A stretch of DNA of 64,000 nt, from assembly GCF_014656135.1 (NCBI RefSeq), contig NZ_BNBV01000010.1, positions 103,263-167,262 on the forward strand, read 5' to 3'. The stretch is from Streptomyces thermodiastaticus (GTDB lineage: Bacteria > Actinomycetota > Actinomycetes > Streptomycetales > Streptomycetaceae). The notes under the pieces were generated by a model. It searched no databases. It saw only the letters and a program-made list of their open reading frames with translations, and had not been told where the DNA came from. The position numbers were made by a program, and so were the translations under genes. This document shows, one piece after another, positions 8,394 to 17,056 of this stretch; the stretch's first letter is position 1, and each line of letters opens with the position of its first letter.

Positions 8394-8426
8394 GCCTCGA
8401 CGACCGGCCGCCCCGGTCGTCGAGGC
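8394..8426. terminator. Rho-independent-like hairpin after ferredoxin
   Basis: A perfect 14-bp stem (8394-8407 with 8413-8426) and a 5-nt loop (CCGCC), 38 nt after the ferredoxin stop. There is no U tract, as usual in Streptomyces. It ends the P450-ferredoxin transcript. Confidence 0.8.
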
Positions 8427-8609
8427 CTCCCGTGATCCGACGGAGACGCGCTGTACCCGGTCCCGGTTCCGCCTGCCGCCTGGCCTCAGTCGCGACACGA
8501 GCAGGGCGCGGCCCTTACGCGGTCCGGCCCGCGCCGGAACCGGAACACGTGCGGGCCAGCCTCCGACCTCGCGGGAGACGGGGGCCGGCCCGTGGGGCCG
8601 GGTGAGGGG

Positions 8610-9752
8610 TCAGGGTGTCGTGGCGAGGTTGCGGCGCAGTGAGCCCGGTGCCCGCAGTGCGCGTTCGATGTCCTCCAACGGCCGGTTGCGGGTCTCGGGT
8701 ACCTTCAGTGCCACGAAGACGATGCAGAGCACGTTCAGCGCGGCGTAGAGGAAGAAGGTGCCCGCCCGGCCCACCGCGTTGATCGTGCTGAGTGCGGTGA
8801 CGGCGATCAGGAGGTCGAACCCCCAGACGGACAGGGTCGCGAGGCTGGTCGCCGGCCCGCGTACGCCGAGGGGGAGGATCTCCGGGGCGATCAGCCACAC
8901 CACGGACTGCATGCCGATGCCGTTGCACAGGATGTACACGAACAGCGCGGTGATCACGATCCAGTGCTGTGCGGGTGAGCCGTTCATGAGGAAGGCGAGC
9001 CCCAGGACGGCCATGGCCAGCCCCGACAGCGGCATGAACCACAGCATGGTCCTGCGGCGGCCGATGGCGTCCACCGCGATGGCCCCGGTGATGCCCGCGA
9101 CGACGAGCATCGCCCCGATGCCGATGCCGGTGACCAGCGCGACCGACTCCCCGAAGCCGGCGTCCGACAGGATCGTCGGTGCGTAGTAGACGATCGCGTT
9201 GATGCCGGTCAGCTGGGAGAACGCGGCCACCCCGAGCGCGACGACCAGGGCGGGGCGCAGCCAGGGCTGCAGCAGTGCGCGGCTGTCCTGCCGGGGTGTC
9301 GACGCGGCGACGTCGCGGATGGCGGCGATCTCGCCGGCGATGTCGGTGCCCTGGGGACGCAGCCGGCGCAGTACCGCGTGGGCCTCGGTGGTCTCACGGG
9401 GGCCGCGGCGGCGCCCAGCGCGCCCACGGTGAAGACCACAGCCACCCAGAGCACCACCCGGCGCCTGCCGAGGCGCCCGGCGAGCCGCCCGGTAACCAGG
9501 GCACCGATCATCGCTCCGACGAGGATGACGCTGACGACGATCTCCTGCCCCCGGGAGGACAGGTGCAGGTCCTGACGGAGGCACAGCAGTGCGCCGGAGA
9601 TGATGCCGGTGTCGTAGCCGAACAGCAGGCCGCCCAGGGCGGCCTGCTGTTCGGCCGCCCAGGGCGGACACGGCGGCCACCGCGTAGACGTGGGCCGGCG
9701 TGCGGACGCGGCCGCGCTCGCGAGCCGGAGCGACCGCGGTTCCCTCAGGCAT
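8610..9752 (-). pseudogene. Sugar-porter MFS transporter, internally deleted and frameshifted
   Basis: The start (MPEGTAVAPARERG, ATG 9752) and the last seven membrane helices (from LRPALVVALGVAAFSQLTGI, with GRRRTMLWF and VPETRNRPLEDIE) are in one frame. The first helices (LGGLLFGYDTGIISGALL to WVAVVFTVGALG) are in a second frame, from about 9655 to 9400. Directly after TM3 the sequence jumps to the central loop (AHAVLRRLRPQGTD), so about 120 residues including TM4-TM6 and the PESPRWL motif are missing. Two frameshifts and a deletion leave no functional transporter. It overlapped the fragment gene upstream in what was once an operon. Confidence 0.8.
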
Positions 9753-9965
9753 CGCCCATGACCAGACCCTCGATGGTGTGCTTCTGCGTGACGGGCTTCA
9801 GCTCGTCCACCACCGGGCAGTCCAGGTGCCTGCGCACGCGCTCGGGCAGGGACTCCCAGAAGGCGTGGGTGACGGCCGTGTCGTGCCGGTCGGCGTTGTT
9901 CGCCTCCGGGCCGTCGACGCCGAGGACGAGCACGGGGCGGGACTTGGCGGACTCGTTCAGCGGTT
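9745..9965 (-). pseudogene. 3' fragment of an unidentified gene upstream of the sugar porter
   Basis: The minus frame from about 9965 to 9745 gives LNESAKSRPVLVLGVDG, then a stretch with DTAVTHAFWESLPERVRRHL and PVVDELKPVTQKHTIEG. It looks protein-coding, and its stop overlaps the sugar-porter ATG as in a real operon, but I cannot name the family. Its 5' part is missing: at about 9966 it runs into the body of a plus-strand lacI gene that lacks its own 5' end. Confidence 0.45.
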
Positions 9966-10906
9966 CGGGGTCCGTCGCCGAGGAGACACGGGCCCGCGTC
10001 CAGGCGGCCCTGGACGAGCTGGGCTACCGCCCGAACCTGGCCGCCCGCAATCTGCGGGCCGGCCGCACCGGCCTGATCGGTCTGGTCATCCCCGAGCTGC
10101 ACTCGCCGTACTTCGGTGAACTCGCCGGCCTGCTCGTCGAGGCCGCCCAGCAACGCTCGTGGACGGTCGTCATCGACCAGACCTTCGGCGACGGCGAGGC
10201 CGAGCGGCGACTGCTGGAGGGCACCGGAGGACGGATGGTCGACGGGCTCATCATCAGTCCGTGGTCACTGCGCCCGGACGAGCTGACCGCCCGCGCCCGC
10301 GACATCCCGGTGGTCCTCCTGGGCGAGCAGCGCGCGCCGGGGCTGGCGGACCGAGTGGCCGTCGACAACGTCCTCGCGGCCGACGAGGCCACCACTCACC
10401 TGCTCGACACCGGGCGACGGCGCATCGCCGCGATCGGTCTGCAACCCCATCTGCACAACGACACCGCCCGCCAGCGGCTGGAGGGATACCACCGCGCACT
10501 GCGGCGCGCCGGTCTGCCGTCCGACGAGGCACTGCAGCGCACGGTACAGGCGCTGCACCGCGAGGACGGAGCCCGGGCGATGGCCGAGCTGCTGGACTCC
10601 GGCGCGCGGCCCGACGCGGTCTTCGCCTTCACCGACGAACTCGCCCTCGGCGCGCTCCACGTGGCCCACGCACGCGGGCTGCGCGTTCCCGACGATCTCG
10701 CCGTGGTCCGCTTCGACGGCATCGAGGACGGCCGTTACGCGTATCCGCCGCTGACCACCGTCGTGCCCGACAAGAAGCAGATCGCCGAACGCGCCCTGCA
10801 GTGCCTGGCGGACCGCATCTACAGCCCCGCCGCATCGGTGCCGCCCTCGGACATCGTGGTGCCGCACCGGCTCGAGGTCCGCGACAGCAGCCGCCCGGCT
10901 GGATGA
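9966..10906 (+). pseudogene. LacI family regulator lacking the DNA-binding domain
   Basis: From about 9966 the frame is a good LacI regulator: the end of the hinge region (SGSVAEETRARVQAALDELG and YRPNLAARNLR), then the whole periplasmic-binding-like effector domain (IGLVIPELHSPYFGELAG to VVPHRLEVRD). The helix-turn-helix (about 20 residues that should precede SGSVAEETR) is absent and replaced by antisense sequence of the neighbouring fragment. Without it the protein cannot bind DNA. It probably controlled the divergent sugar-uptake genes that have also decayed. Confidence 0.8.
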
Positions 10907-11260
10907 GCCGTTCGGCAGGGAGCCGTACGGCAGGGTTCCGTGCAGCCGGGCAGGGTCCCGGCCGCACGGTTCCGGTCGAGCTGGTCTCCGGGCCGCCGGT
11001 GCGTGCCGGCGACGGCGGCTCCCGCCGGTCGCGGGCGCGGCACCGATCCGGTGGTGGACGCAGAGGGTGGTCTCGGCAGACGACCTCGCGGTGAACAGGC
11101 GGGCCCGGGTTCGGTTGGGCATCCGACCCTCATGACCCAGTTGCCGCACCGCTGCATCGAGATCGACTCCCGGAAGGCGGCGCCCCGTTCAGACATGCGA
11201 CGAGGACCGCGACCGTCAGGTCGAGGTCCTCGTTCTTCATGCCTCTCGGGTGAGTGCGAG
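10907..11260. other. Stretch without a recognisable gene
   Basis: Starts with two near copies of a 15-bp unit (GCCGTTCGGCAGGGA and GCCGTACGGCAGGGT) and several GC-rich short inverted repeats. I see no gene or RNA in it. It separates the truncated lacI from the tRNA. Confidence 0.5.
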
Positions 11261-11344
11261 TGTCCGAGGGGGGACTTGAACCCCCACGCCCTGTACGGGC
11301 ACTAGCACCTCAAGCTAGCGCGTCTGCCATTCCGCCACCCGGAC
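11261..11344 (-). tRNA. tRNA-Leu, anticodon GAG
   Basis: Read on the minus strand the 84-nt RNA has a 7-bp acceptor stem (GTCCGGG with CTCGGAC, one G-U pair), the D-arm start GGCGGAATGGCAGAC, an anticodon stem CTAGC/GCTAG enclosing TTGAGGT, a long class II variable arm (GCCCGTACAGGGC region) and GGGGGTTCAAGTCCCCC as T arm. The anticodon GAG reads CUC/CUU leucine codons. CCA is not encoded. It stands alone between the decayed left region and the oxalate operon. Confidence 0.95.
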
Positions 11345-11679
11345 TTGGGTCTGTCGCCTTCCGGGACGTTCCCCGCGGCGACAGGGACAACCATACCAAG
11401 CTTTGGCAGTGCCTTTCACCTGCGTATCCGTCTCCGCCGGGGGTGGCGGCCGGCCGGCGGGGCGCCCTGGGCGGTGTCACGCTCGGCACACACGTCGACA
11501 CGTCTGTACGCAGCGATGGCGACCCCTCCGGCCGCATCGCGACTCCCCGGGGCGCCCCGCAGTCGCCGCAATCGGTGGTCAGCCGGATCCGTGCGCCATC
11601 ACCAACCCGGGCCCACGACCGCGTAAAAGATTCCGCACGCCCCCTGGACACCACCCACGCAGTGCGGGATAACAAGCTC

Positions 11680-11707
11680 CATACAGTATTCGTCGACTGT
11701 ATGCAAT
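11680..11707. promoter_or_regulatory. Operator of the oxalate operon (GntR-type)
   Basis: A perfect inverted repeat CATACAGT-N8-ACTGTATG spans 11680-11703, about 70 nt ahead of the oxalyl-CoA decarboxylase start. The right half, read as ACTGTATGCAAT (11696-11707), is close to ACTGTAGACAAT in the fdh/OFA promoter (41293-41304) and ACTGTAGACGAA in front of gntR (minus strand, 39561-39572). The core TNNNNA spacing fits FadR/FCD-class GntR regulators. Confidence 0.6.
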
Positions 11708-11772
11708 CTACGTACTGTCTCACGCACCACCCCACGCACTGCGAGCCGCCTACGAAGGGACGGGACTTCGCC

Positions 11773-13473
11773 ATGCCCGACGACACCCAGGACGCCCAGG
11801 CAGCCCAGGACCTGATCTCCGGTGGCCACCTGGTGGCCAAGGCACTCAAGGCCGAGGGGGTCGACCGCATCTACACGTTGTGCGGCGGCCACATCATCGA
11901 CATCTACGACGGCTGCGTCGACGAGGGCATCGAGGTGGTCGACGTCCGTCACGAGCAGGTCGCCGCGCATGCCGCCGACGGATACGCGCGTATCACCGGC
12001 AAGCCCGGGTGCGCGGTGGTCACCGCCGGTCCCGGGACCACGGACGCGGTCACCGGTGTGGCCAACGCGTTCCGGGCGGAGTCCCCGATGCTGCTGATCG
12101 GCGGTCAGGGGGCGCACACCCAGCACAAAATGGGGTCGCTGCAGGATCTGCCGCACGTCGACATGATGACGCCGATCACCAAGTTCGCGGCGACCGTTCC
12201 GGTCACCTCCCGGGTGGCCGACATGGTGTCGATGGCGTTCCGCGAGTGCTATCACGGGGCGCCCGGGCCCTCGTTTTTGGAGATACCGCGGGATGTGCTC
12301 GACGCGAAGGTGCCCGCGAGCACGGCGCGTGTGCCGGCGGCCGGGCGCTACCGTGCCTCGACCCGCTCGGCCGGCGACCCCGAGGCGATCGAGAAGCTCG
12401 CCGACCTGCTGGTCCACGCCGAACGGCCCGCCATCCTGCTGGGCAGCCAGGTGTGGACGACCCGCGGCACCGAGGCCGCGATCGAGCTGGTGCGGACGCT
12501 GAACATTCCCGCGTACATGAACGGCGCGGGACGCGGCACCCTGCCGCCCGGGGACCCGCACCACTTCCAGCTCTCCCGGCGGTACGCCTTCTCGCACGCC
12601 GATGTCATCGTCATCGTCGGCACGCCGTTCGACTTCCGCATGGGGTACGGCAAGCGGCTGTCGGCCGCGGCGACCGTGGTGCAGATCGACCTGGACTACC
12701 GCACCGTCGGCAAGAACCGCGACATCGACCTCGGCATCGTCGGCGACGCCGGGCTGGTGCTGAAGGCGGTGACCGAGGCGGCCTCCGGCCGGCTCAACGG
12801 GGGTGCCGCCCGGCGCAAGGAGTGGCTGGAGGAGCTGCGTGCCGCCGAGCGGACGGCAATCGAGAAGCGGCTGCCGCTGCTGAAGTCCGACGCCTCCCCC
12901 ATCCACCCGTACCGGCTGGTCAGCGAGATCAACGACTTCCTCACCGAGGACTCGGTCTACATCGGTGACGGCGGTGACATCGTCACCTTCTCCGGGCAGG
13001 TGGTCCAGCCGAAGTCGCCGGGGCACTGGATGGACCCGGGGCCGCTCGGCACGCTCGGCGTCGGGGTGCCGTTCGTGCTCGCCGCCAAGCAGGCCCGCCC
13101 GGACAAGGAGGTCGTGGCGCTCTTCGGTGACGGCGCGTTCTCCCTGACGGGATGGGACTTCGAGACGCTGGTGCGGTACGACCTGCCGTTCGTCGGCATC
13201 GTCGGCAACAACTCCTCCATGAATCAGATCCGTTACGGCCAGGCCGCGAAGTACGGCAAGGACCGCGAGCGGGTCGGCAACACCCTCGGTGACGTCCACT
13301 ACGACAAGTTCGCGCAGATGCTGGGCGGTTACGGCGAGGAGGTGCGCGACCCGGCCGACATCGGCCCGGCCCTCAGGCGTGCCCGCGAGTCCGGCAAGCC
13401 CTCGCTGATCAACGTCTGGGTCGACCCGGACGCGTACGCCCCCGGAACCATGAACCAGACCATGTACAAGTGA
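11773..13473 (+). CDS. oxc: Thiamine-pyrophosphate enzyme, probable oxalyl-CoA decarboxylase
   Basis: Predicted reaction: oxalyl-CoA to formyl-CoA plus CO2 with ThDP and Mg2+. The 566 aa equal the usual length of Oxc. The N-terminal pyrimidine-binding domain has the catalytic Glu region (VRHEQVAAHAADGYAR), the central domain binds CoA/ADP in Oxc, and the C-terminal domain has the ThDP motif GDGAFSLTGWDFETL ending in NNSSMNQ. I chose ATG 11773; the frame runs open through the tRNA upstream, which is accidental. Sequence alone would also allow an acetolactate-synthase-like annotation. The frc gene 11 nt downstream, the ligase and the OFA transporter make oxalyl-CoA the best substrate call. Confidence 0.82.
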   Translation: MPDDTQDAQAAQDLISGGHLVAKALKAEGVDRIYTLCGGHIIDIYDGCVDEGIEVVDVRHEQVAAHAADGYARITGKPGCAVVTAGPGTTDAVTGVANAFRAESPMLLIGGQGAHTQHKMGSLQDLPHVDMMTPITKFAATVPVTSRVADMVSMAFRECYHGAPGPSFLEIPRDVLDAKVPASTARVPAAGRYRASTRSAGDPEAIEKLADLLVHAERPAILLGSQVWTTRGTEAAIELVRTLNIPAYMNGAGRGTLPPGDPHHFQLSRRYAFSHADVIVIVGTPFDFRMGYGKRLSAAATVVQIDLDYRTVGKNRDIDLGIVGDAGLVLKAVTEAASGRLNGGAARRKEWLEELRAAERTAIEKRLPLLKSDASPIHPYRLVSEINDFLTEDSVYIGDGGDIVTFSGQVVQPKSPGHWMDPGPLGTLGVGVPFVLAAKQARPDKEVVALFGDGAFSLTGWDFETLVRYDLPFVGIVGNNSSMNQIRYGQAAKYGKDRERVGNTLGDVHYDKFAQMLGGYGEEVRDPADIGPALRRARESGKPSLINVWVDPDAYAPGTMNQTMYK

Positions 13474-13484
13474 GGTGACAGCTC

Positions 13485-14717
13485 GTGACGGGCAAGGCAC
13501 TCGACGGCATCCGTGTGCTGGACATGACCCATGTCCAGTCCGGTCCCTCCGCCACCCAGCTGCTGGCCTGGCTCGGTGCGGATGTCATCAAGCTGGAGGC
13601 ACCGACGGGTGACATCACGCGCCGCCAGCTGCGTGATCTGCCGGACGTGGACTCGCTGTACTTCACGATGCTCAACTGCAACAAGCGGAGCATCACCCTG
13701 AACACCAAGACCGAGCGCGGCAAGGAGCTGCTGACCGAGCTGATCCGGCGCTCCGACGTCATGGTGGAGAACTTCGGGCCGGGTGCGGTGGACCGGATGG
13801 GGTTCACCTGGGAGCGCATCAAGGAGATCAACCCGCGGCTGGTGTACGCCTCCATCAAGGGGTTCGGCGAGGGCCCGTACACCACGTTCAAGGCCTACGA
13901 GGTCGTGGCGCAGGCGATGGGCGGGGCGATGGCGACCACCGGGTTCGAGGACGGGCCGCCCACGGCGACCGGTGCGCAGATCGGCGACTCGGGCACGGGT
14001 GTGCACCTGGTGGCGGGTGTGCTGGCCGCGCTGTTCCAGCGGGAGCGCACCGGACGCGGGCAGCGGGTGAACGTCGCGATGCAGCACGCGGTGCTCAACC
14101 TGTGCCGGGTGAAGCTACGCGACCAGCAGCGTCTGGCCCACGGGCCGCTGGCCGAGTACCCCAATGAGCACTTCGGGCAGGAGGTGCCGCGCTCGGGCAA
14201 CGCCTCCGGGGGCGGGCAGCCGGGCTGGGCGGTCAGGTGTGCGCCGGGCGGTCCCAACGACTACGTGTATGTGATCGTGCAGCCGGTGGGCTGGAAGCCG
14301 ATCTGCGAGCTGATCGGCCGGCCGGAGCTGGCCGACGACCCGGACTGGGCGACGCCGGAGGCGCGGCTGCCGCGGCTGACCAAGATGTTCCAGATGATCG
14401 AGGAGTGGTCCTCGACGCTGCCCAAGTGGGAGGTGCTGCGGCAGCTGACCGCGCACAACATCCCGTGCGGGCCGATCCTGTCCACCAAGGAGATCATCGA
14501 GGACGAGTCGCTGGCCTCCAACGGGATGGTGGTGAGGGTGCCGCATCCCGAGCGCGGTGAGTTCGTGACGGTCGGCAGCCCGCTGAAGCTGTCCGACTCC
14601 CCGGTCGAGGTGCGCACCTCGCCGCTGCTCGGTGAGCACAACGAAGAGGTCTACGTCGGTGAACTCGGCCTGGCGGTCGAGGAGTTGCGCGAGCTCAAGG
14701 CGAGCGGGGTGATCTGA
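13485..14717 (+). CDS. frc: Formyl-CoA:oxalate CoA-transferase (family III)
   Basis: Moves CoA from formyl-CoA to oxalate, giving formate and oxalyl-CoA for the decarboxylase upstream. The 410-aa protein follows E. coli Frc closely in signature stretches: [20 protein letters not shown] near the N-terminus, the catalytic Asp in IGDSGTG (Asp168), [14 protein letters not shown], and the glycine loop [11 protein letters not shown] that closes over the active site. GTG start with GAGGTGA just upstream, overlapping the oxc 3' end. Third-position GC and spacing match an operon with oxc and the ligase gene. The substrate is well supported because the Frc-specific stretches are kept, not only the general CaiB/BaiF fold. 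Confidence 0.93.
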   Translation: MTGKALDGIRVLDMTHVQSGPSATQLLAWLGADVIKLEAPTGDITRRQLRDLPDVDSLYFTMLNCNKRSITLNTKTERGKELLTELIRRSDVMVENFGPGAVDRMGFTWERIKEINPRLVYASIKGFGEGPYTTFKAYEVVAQAMGGAMATTGFEDGPPTATGAQIGDSGTGVHLVAGVLAALFQRERTGRGQRVNVAMQHAVLNLCRVKLRDQQRLAHGPLAEYPNEHFGQEVPRSGNASGGGQPGWAVRCAPGGPNDYVYVIVQPVGWKPICELIGRPELADDPDWATPEARLPRLTKMFQMIEEWSSTLPKWEVLRQLTAHNIPCGPILSTKEIIEDESLASNGMVVRVPHPERGEFVTVGSPLKLSDSPVEVRTSPLLGEHNEEVYVGELGLAVEELRELKASGVI

Positions 14718-14718
14718 G

Positions 14719-16857
14719 GTGATGGCGGAGGACCGCGAACTGCGGGTGCGTGCGCTGCTGGACCGGGTGCGCGCGGAGGGGCGTACGGCCCTGACGGCGC
14801 CCGAGGGAAAGGTGATCGCCGACGCCTACGGGATCGCCGTGCCGGGCGAGGAGCTGGCGCGGGACGTGGAGGAGGCCGTGGCCGCGGCGGCGCGGTTCGG
14901 CGGGCCGGTGGTGATGAAGATCGTCTCGCCGGACATCCTGCACAAGACCGACGCCGGCGGGGTGGTCGTGGGTGTGGAGGGCGCGGCCGAGGTGCGGTCC
15001 GCGTTCTGCCGCATCGTCGGCAACGCGCGGGCGTACGACGCGGATGCGCGCATCGAGGGTGTGCTGGTGCAGGAGCTGCTGACCCAGGGGCAGGAGGTCC
15101 TGGTCGGCGCGGTCACCGACCCGACGTTCGGCAAGGTCGTGGCGTTCGGGCTGGGCGGGGTGCTCGTCGAGGTGCTGAAGGACGTGACGTTCCGTCTGGC
15201 GCCGGTGGACGCGGACGAGGCGCTGTCGATGCTGGACTCGGTCCGGGCGGCGGAGGTGCTGCGCGGAGTGCGGGGCCGGCCGGGTGTGGACCGGTGGGCG
15301 CTGGCCGAGCAGATCCGCCGGGTGTCGCATCTGGTGACGGACTTCCCGGAGATCGCGGAGGTGGACCTGAACCCGGTGATCGCCACGGAGCACGGTGCGG
15401 TCGCCGCGGACATCCGGATCGTCCTGGCCGAGCGGCAGCCGGCGCCGCGCCGGAGGTACTCGCGGGAGGAGATCCTGGCCTCGATGCGCCGGCTGATGCA
15501 GCCGTCGTCGGTGGCCGTGATCGGTGCCTCCAACGAGCCCGGCAAGATCGGCCATTCGGTGATGCGCAATCTCGTCGACGGCGGTTTCTCCGGCGACATC
15601 CATCCGGTCAACCCCAAGGCGCACGACATCCTGGGCCGCAAGGCGTACCGGAGTGTCACGGAGATCCCCGGGGACGTGGACGTGGCGGTGTTCGCGATTC
15701 CCGCGCGCCTCGTGGCGGGGGCGCTGGAGGAGGTGGGGCGCAAGAAGATCCCCAACGCGGTGCTCATTCCGTCGGGGTTCGCGGAGACCGGTGAGCACGA
15801 GCTGCAGGCACAGATCGTGGCCATCGCCGAGCGGTACGGGATCCGGCTGCTCGGGCCGAACATCTACGGCTACTACTCGACCTGGCAGGATCTGTGCGCC
15901 ACGTTCTGCACCCCGTACGACGTCAAGGGTCCGGTGGCGCTGACCAGTCAGTCCGGCGGCATCGGGATGGCGATCCTCGGGTTCGCCCGGACGACGAAGA
16001 CGGGTGTGTCGGCGATCGTGGGCCTGGGCAACAAGTCGGACCTGGACGAGGACGATCTGCTGACCTGGTTCGGGGAGGATCCGCACACCCAGTGCATCGC
16101 GATGCACCTGGAGGACCTGAAGGACGGGCGGGCCTTCGTCGCCGCGGCGCGCGAGACGGTGCCGAAGAAACCCGTGGTGGTGCTCAAGGCGGGCCGTACG
16201 GCGGCGGGCGCGCGGGCCGCGGGGTCGCACACCGGGGCCCTGGCGGGCGACGACGCGGTGTACGACGACATCCTGCGGCAGGCGGGTGTGATCAGGGCGC
16301 CCGGTCTGAACGACATGCTGGAGTACGCGCGTGCCCTGCCGGTGCTGCCCACCCCGAAGGGCGACAACGTCGTCATCATCACCGGGGCCGGCGGCAGCGG
16401 GGTGCTGCTGTCGGACGCGGTGAGCGACCACGGTCTGCGTCTGATGGAGATCCCGCCCGATCTGGACGAGGCGTTTAGCCGGTTCATCCCGCCGTTCGGG
16501 GCGGCGGGCAACCCGGTGGACATCACGGGGGGCGAGCCGCCGTCGACGTACGAGGCGACGATCCGGCTGGGACTGGAGGATCCGCGGATCCACGCGCTGG
16601 TCCTCGGCTACTGGCACACCATCGTCACGCCGCCGATGGTGTTCGCGGAGCTGACCGCGCGGGTGGTGGCACAGATGCGGGAGCGTGGCGTCGAGAAGCC
16701 CGTGGTGGCGTCGCTCGCCGGGGACGTGGAGGTGGAACAGGCCTGCGCGTACCTCTTCGAGCGGGGGATCGTGGCCTACCCGTACACCACGGAGAAGCCG
16801 GTGGCGGTGCTCGGTGCGAAGTACCGGTGGGCGCGGGCGGCGGGACTGCTGTCGTGA
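14719..16857 (+). CDS. ADP-forming acyl-CoA ligase, ATP-grasp domain at the N-terminus
   Basis: A 712-aa acetate-CoA-ligase (ADP-forming) relative with both subunits fused. Residues 10-240 are the ATP-grasp part (beta-like: VVMKIVSPDILHKTDAGGV, TFGKVVAFGLGGVLVEVLKD). Residues 253-390 are the CoA-binding Rossmann domain (SSVAVIGASNEPGKIG). Residues 400-712 are the ligase domains with the phospho-His loop GSHTGALAG (His504). The usual fused order has ATP-grasp at the C-terminus; here it comes first. Start GTG 14719 or ATG 14722. Its place after oxc-frc suggests it charges oxalate or formate with CoA, or recovers ATP from formyl-CoA; acetate is also possible. Confidence 0.85.
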   Translation: MMAEDRELRVRALLDRVRAEGRTALTAPEGKVIADAYGIAVPGEELARDVEEAVAAAARFGGPVVMKIVSPDILHKTDAGGVVVGVEGAAEVRSAFCRIVGNARAYDADARIEGVLVQELLTQGQEVLVGAVTDPTFGKVVAFGLGGVLVEVLKDVTFRLAPVDADEALSMLDSVRAAEVLRGVRGRPGVDRWALAEQIRRVSHLVTDFPEIAEVDLNPVIATEHGAVAADIRIVLAERQPAPRRRYSREEILASMRRLMQPSSVAVIGASNEPGKIGHSVMRNLVDGGFSGDIHPVNPKAHDILGRKAYRSVTEIPGDVDVAVFAIPARLVAGALEEVGRKKIPNAVLIPSGFAETGEHELQAQIVAIAERYGIRLLGPNIYGYYSTWQDLCATFCTPYDVKGPVALTSQSGGIGMAILGFARTTKTGVSAIVGLGNKSDLDEDDLLTWFGEDPHTQCIAMHLEDLKDGRAFVAAARETVPKKPVVVLKAGRTAAGARAAGSHTGALAGDDAVYDDILRQAGVIRAPGLNDMLEYARALPVLPTPKGDNVVIITGAGGSGVLLSDAVSDHGLRLMEIPPDLDEAFSRFIPPFGAAGNPVDITGGEPPSTYEATIRLGLEDPRIHALVLGYWHTIVTPPMVFAELTARVVAQMRERGVEKPVVASLAGDVEVEQACAYLFERGIVAYPYTTEKPVAVLGAKYRWARAAGLLS

Positions 16858-17056
16858 GCGGCGACCGGCCCGGGCCGTGCGGGCTGTCCGGGGGGTGGTC
16901 GATGGGCTGAGCGAGCCGCGGTCCGGGGGCGCCCCTCGGTGACGGCCCCGGGCCGCCGGCCTGCACGGAGCCGGCGCTCTTGTACGTGTCTCCGGTCCGG
17001 CCCCGTGCCCGGTGCACCTTTTCCATCCGCACCCCTTGGCGAGGAGATGGCCTCAG

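Noticed and set aside
6166..8426. Natural-product biosynthetic cluster around the P450
   Set aside because: Apart from the ferredoxin and TetR gene there are no synthase, synthetase or tailoring genes nearby; the flanks are decayed DNA.
11254..11772. N-terminal extension of the oxalyl-CoA decarboxylase
   Set aside because: The open frame passes through the tRNA-Leu gene and the operator. ATG 11773 gives the usual 566-residue length.
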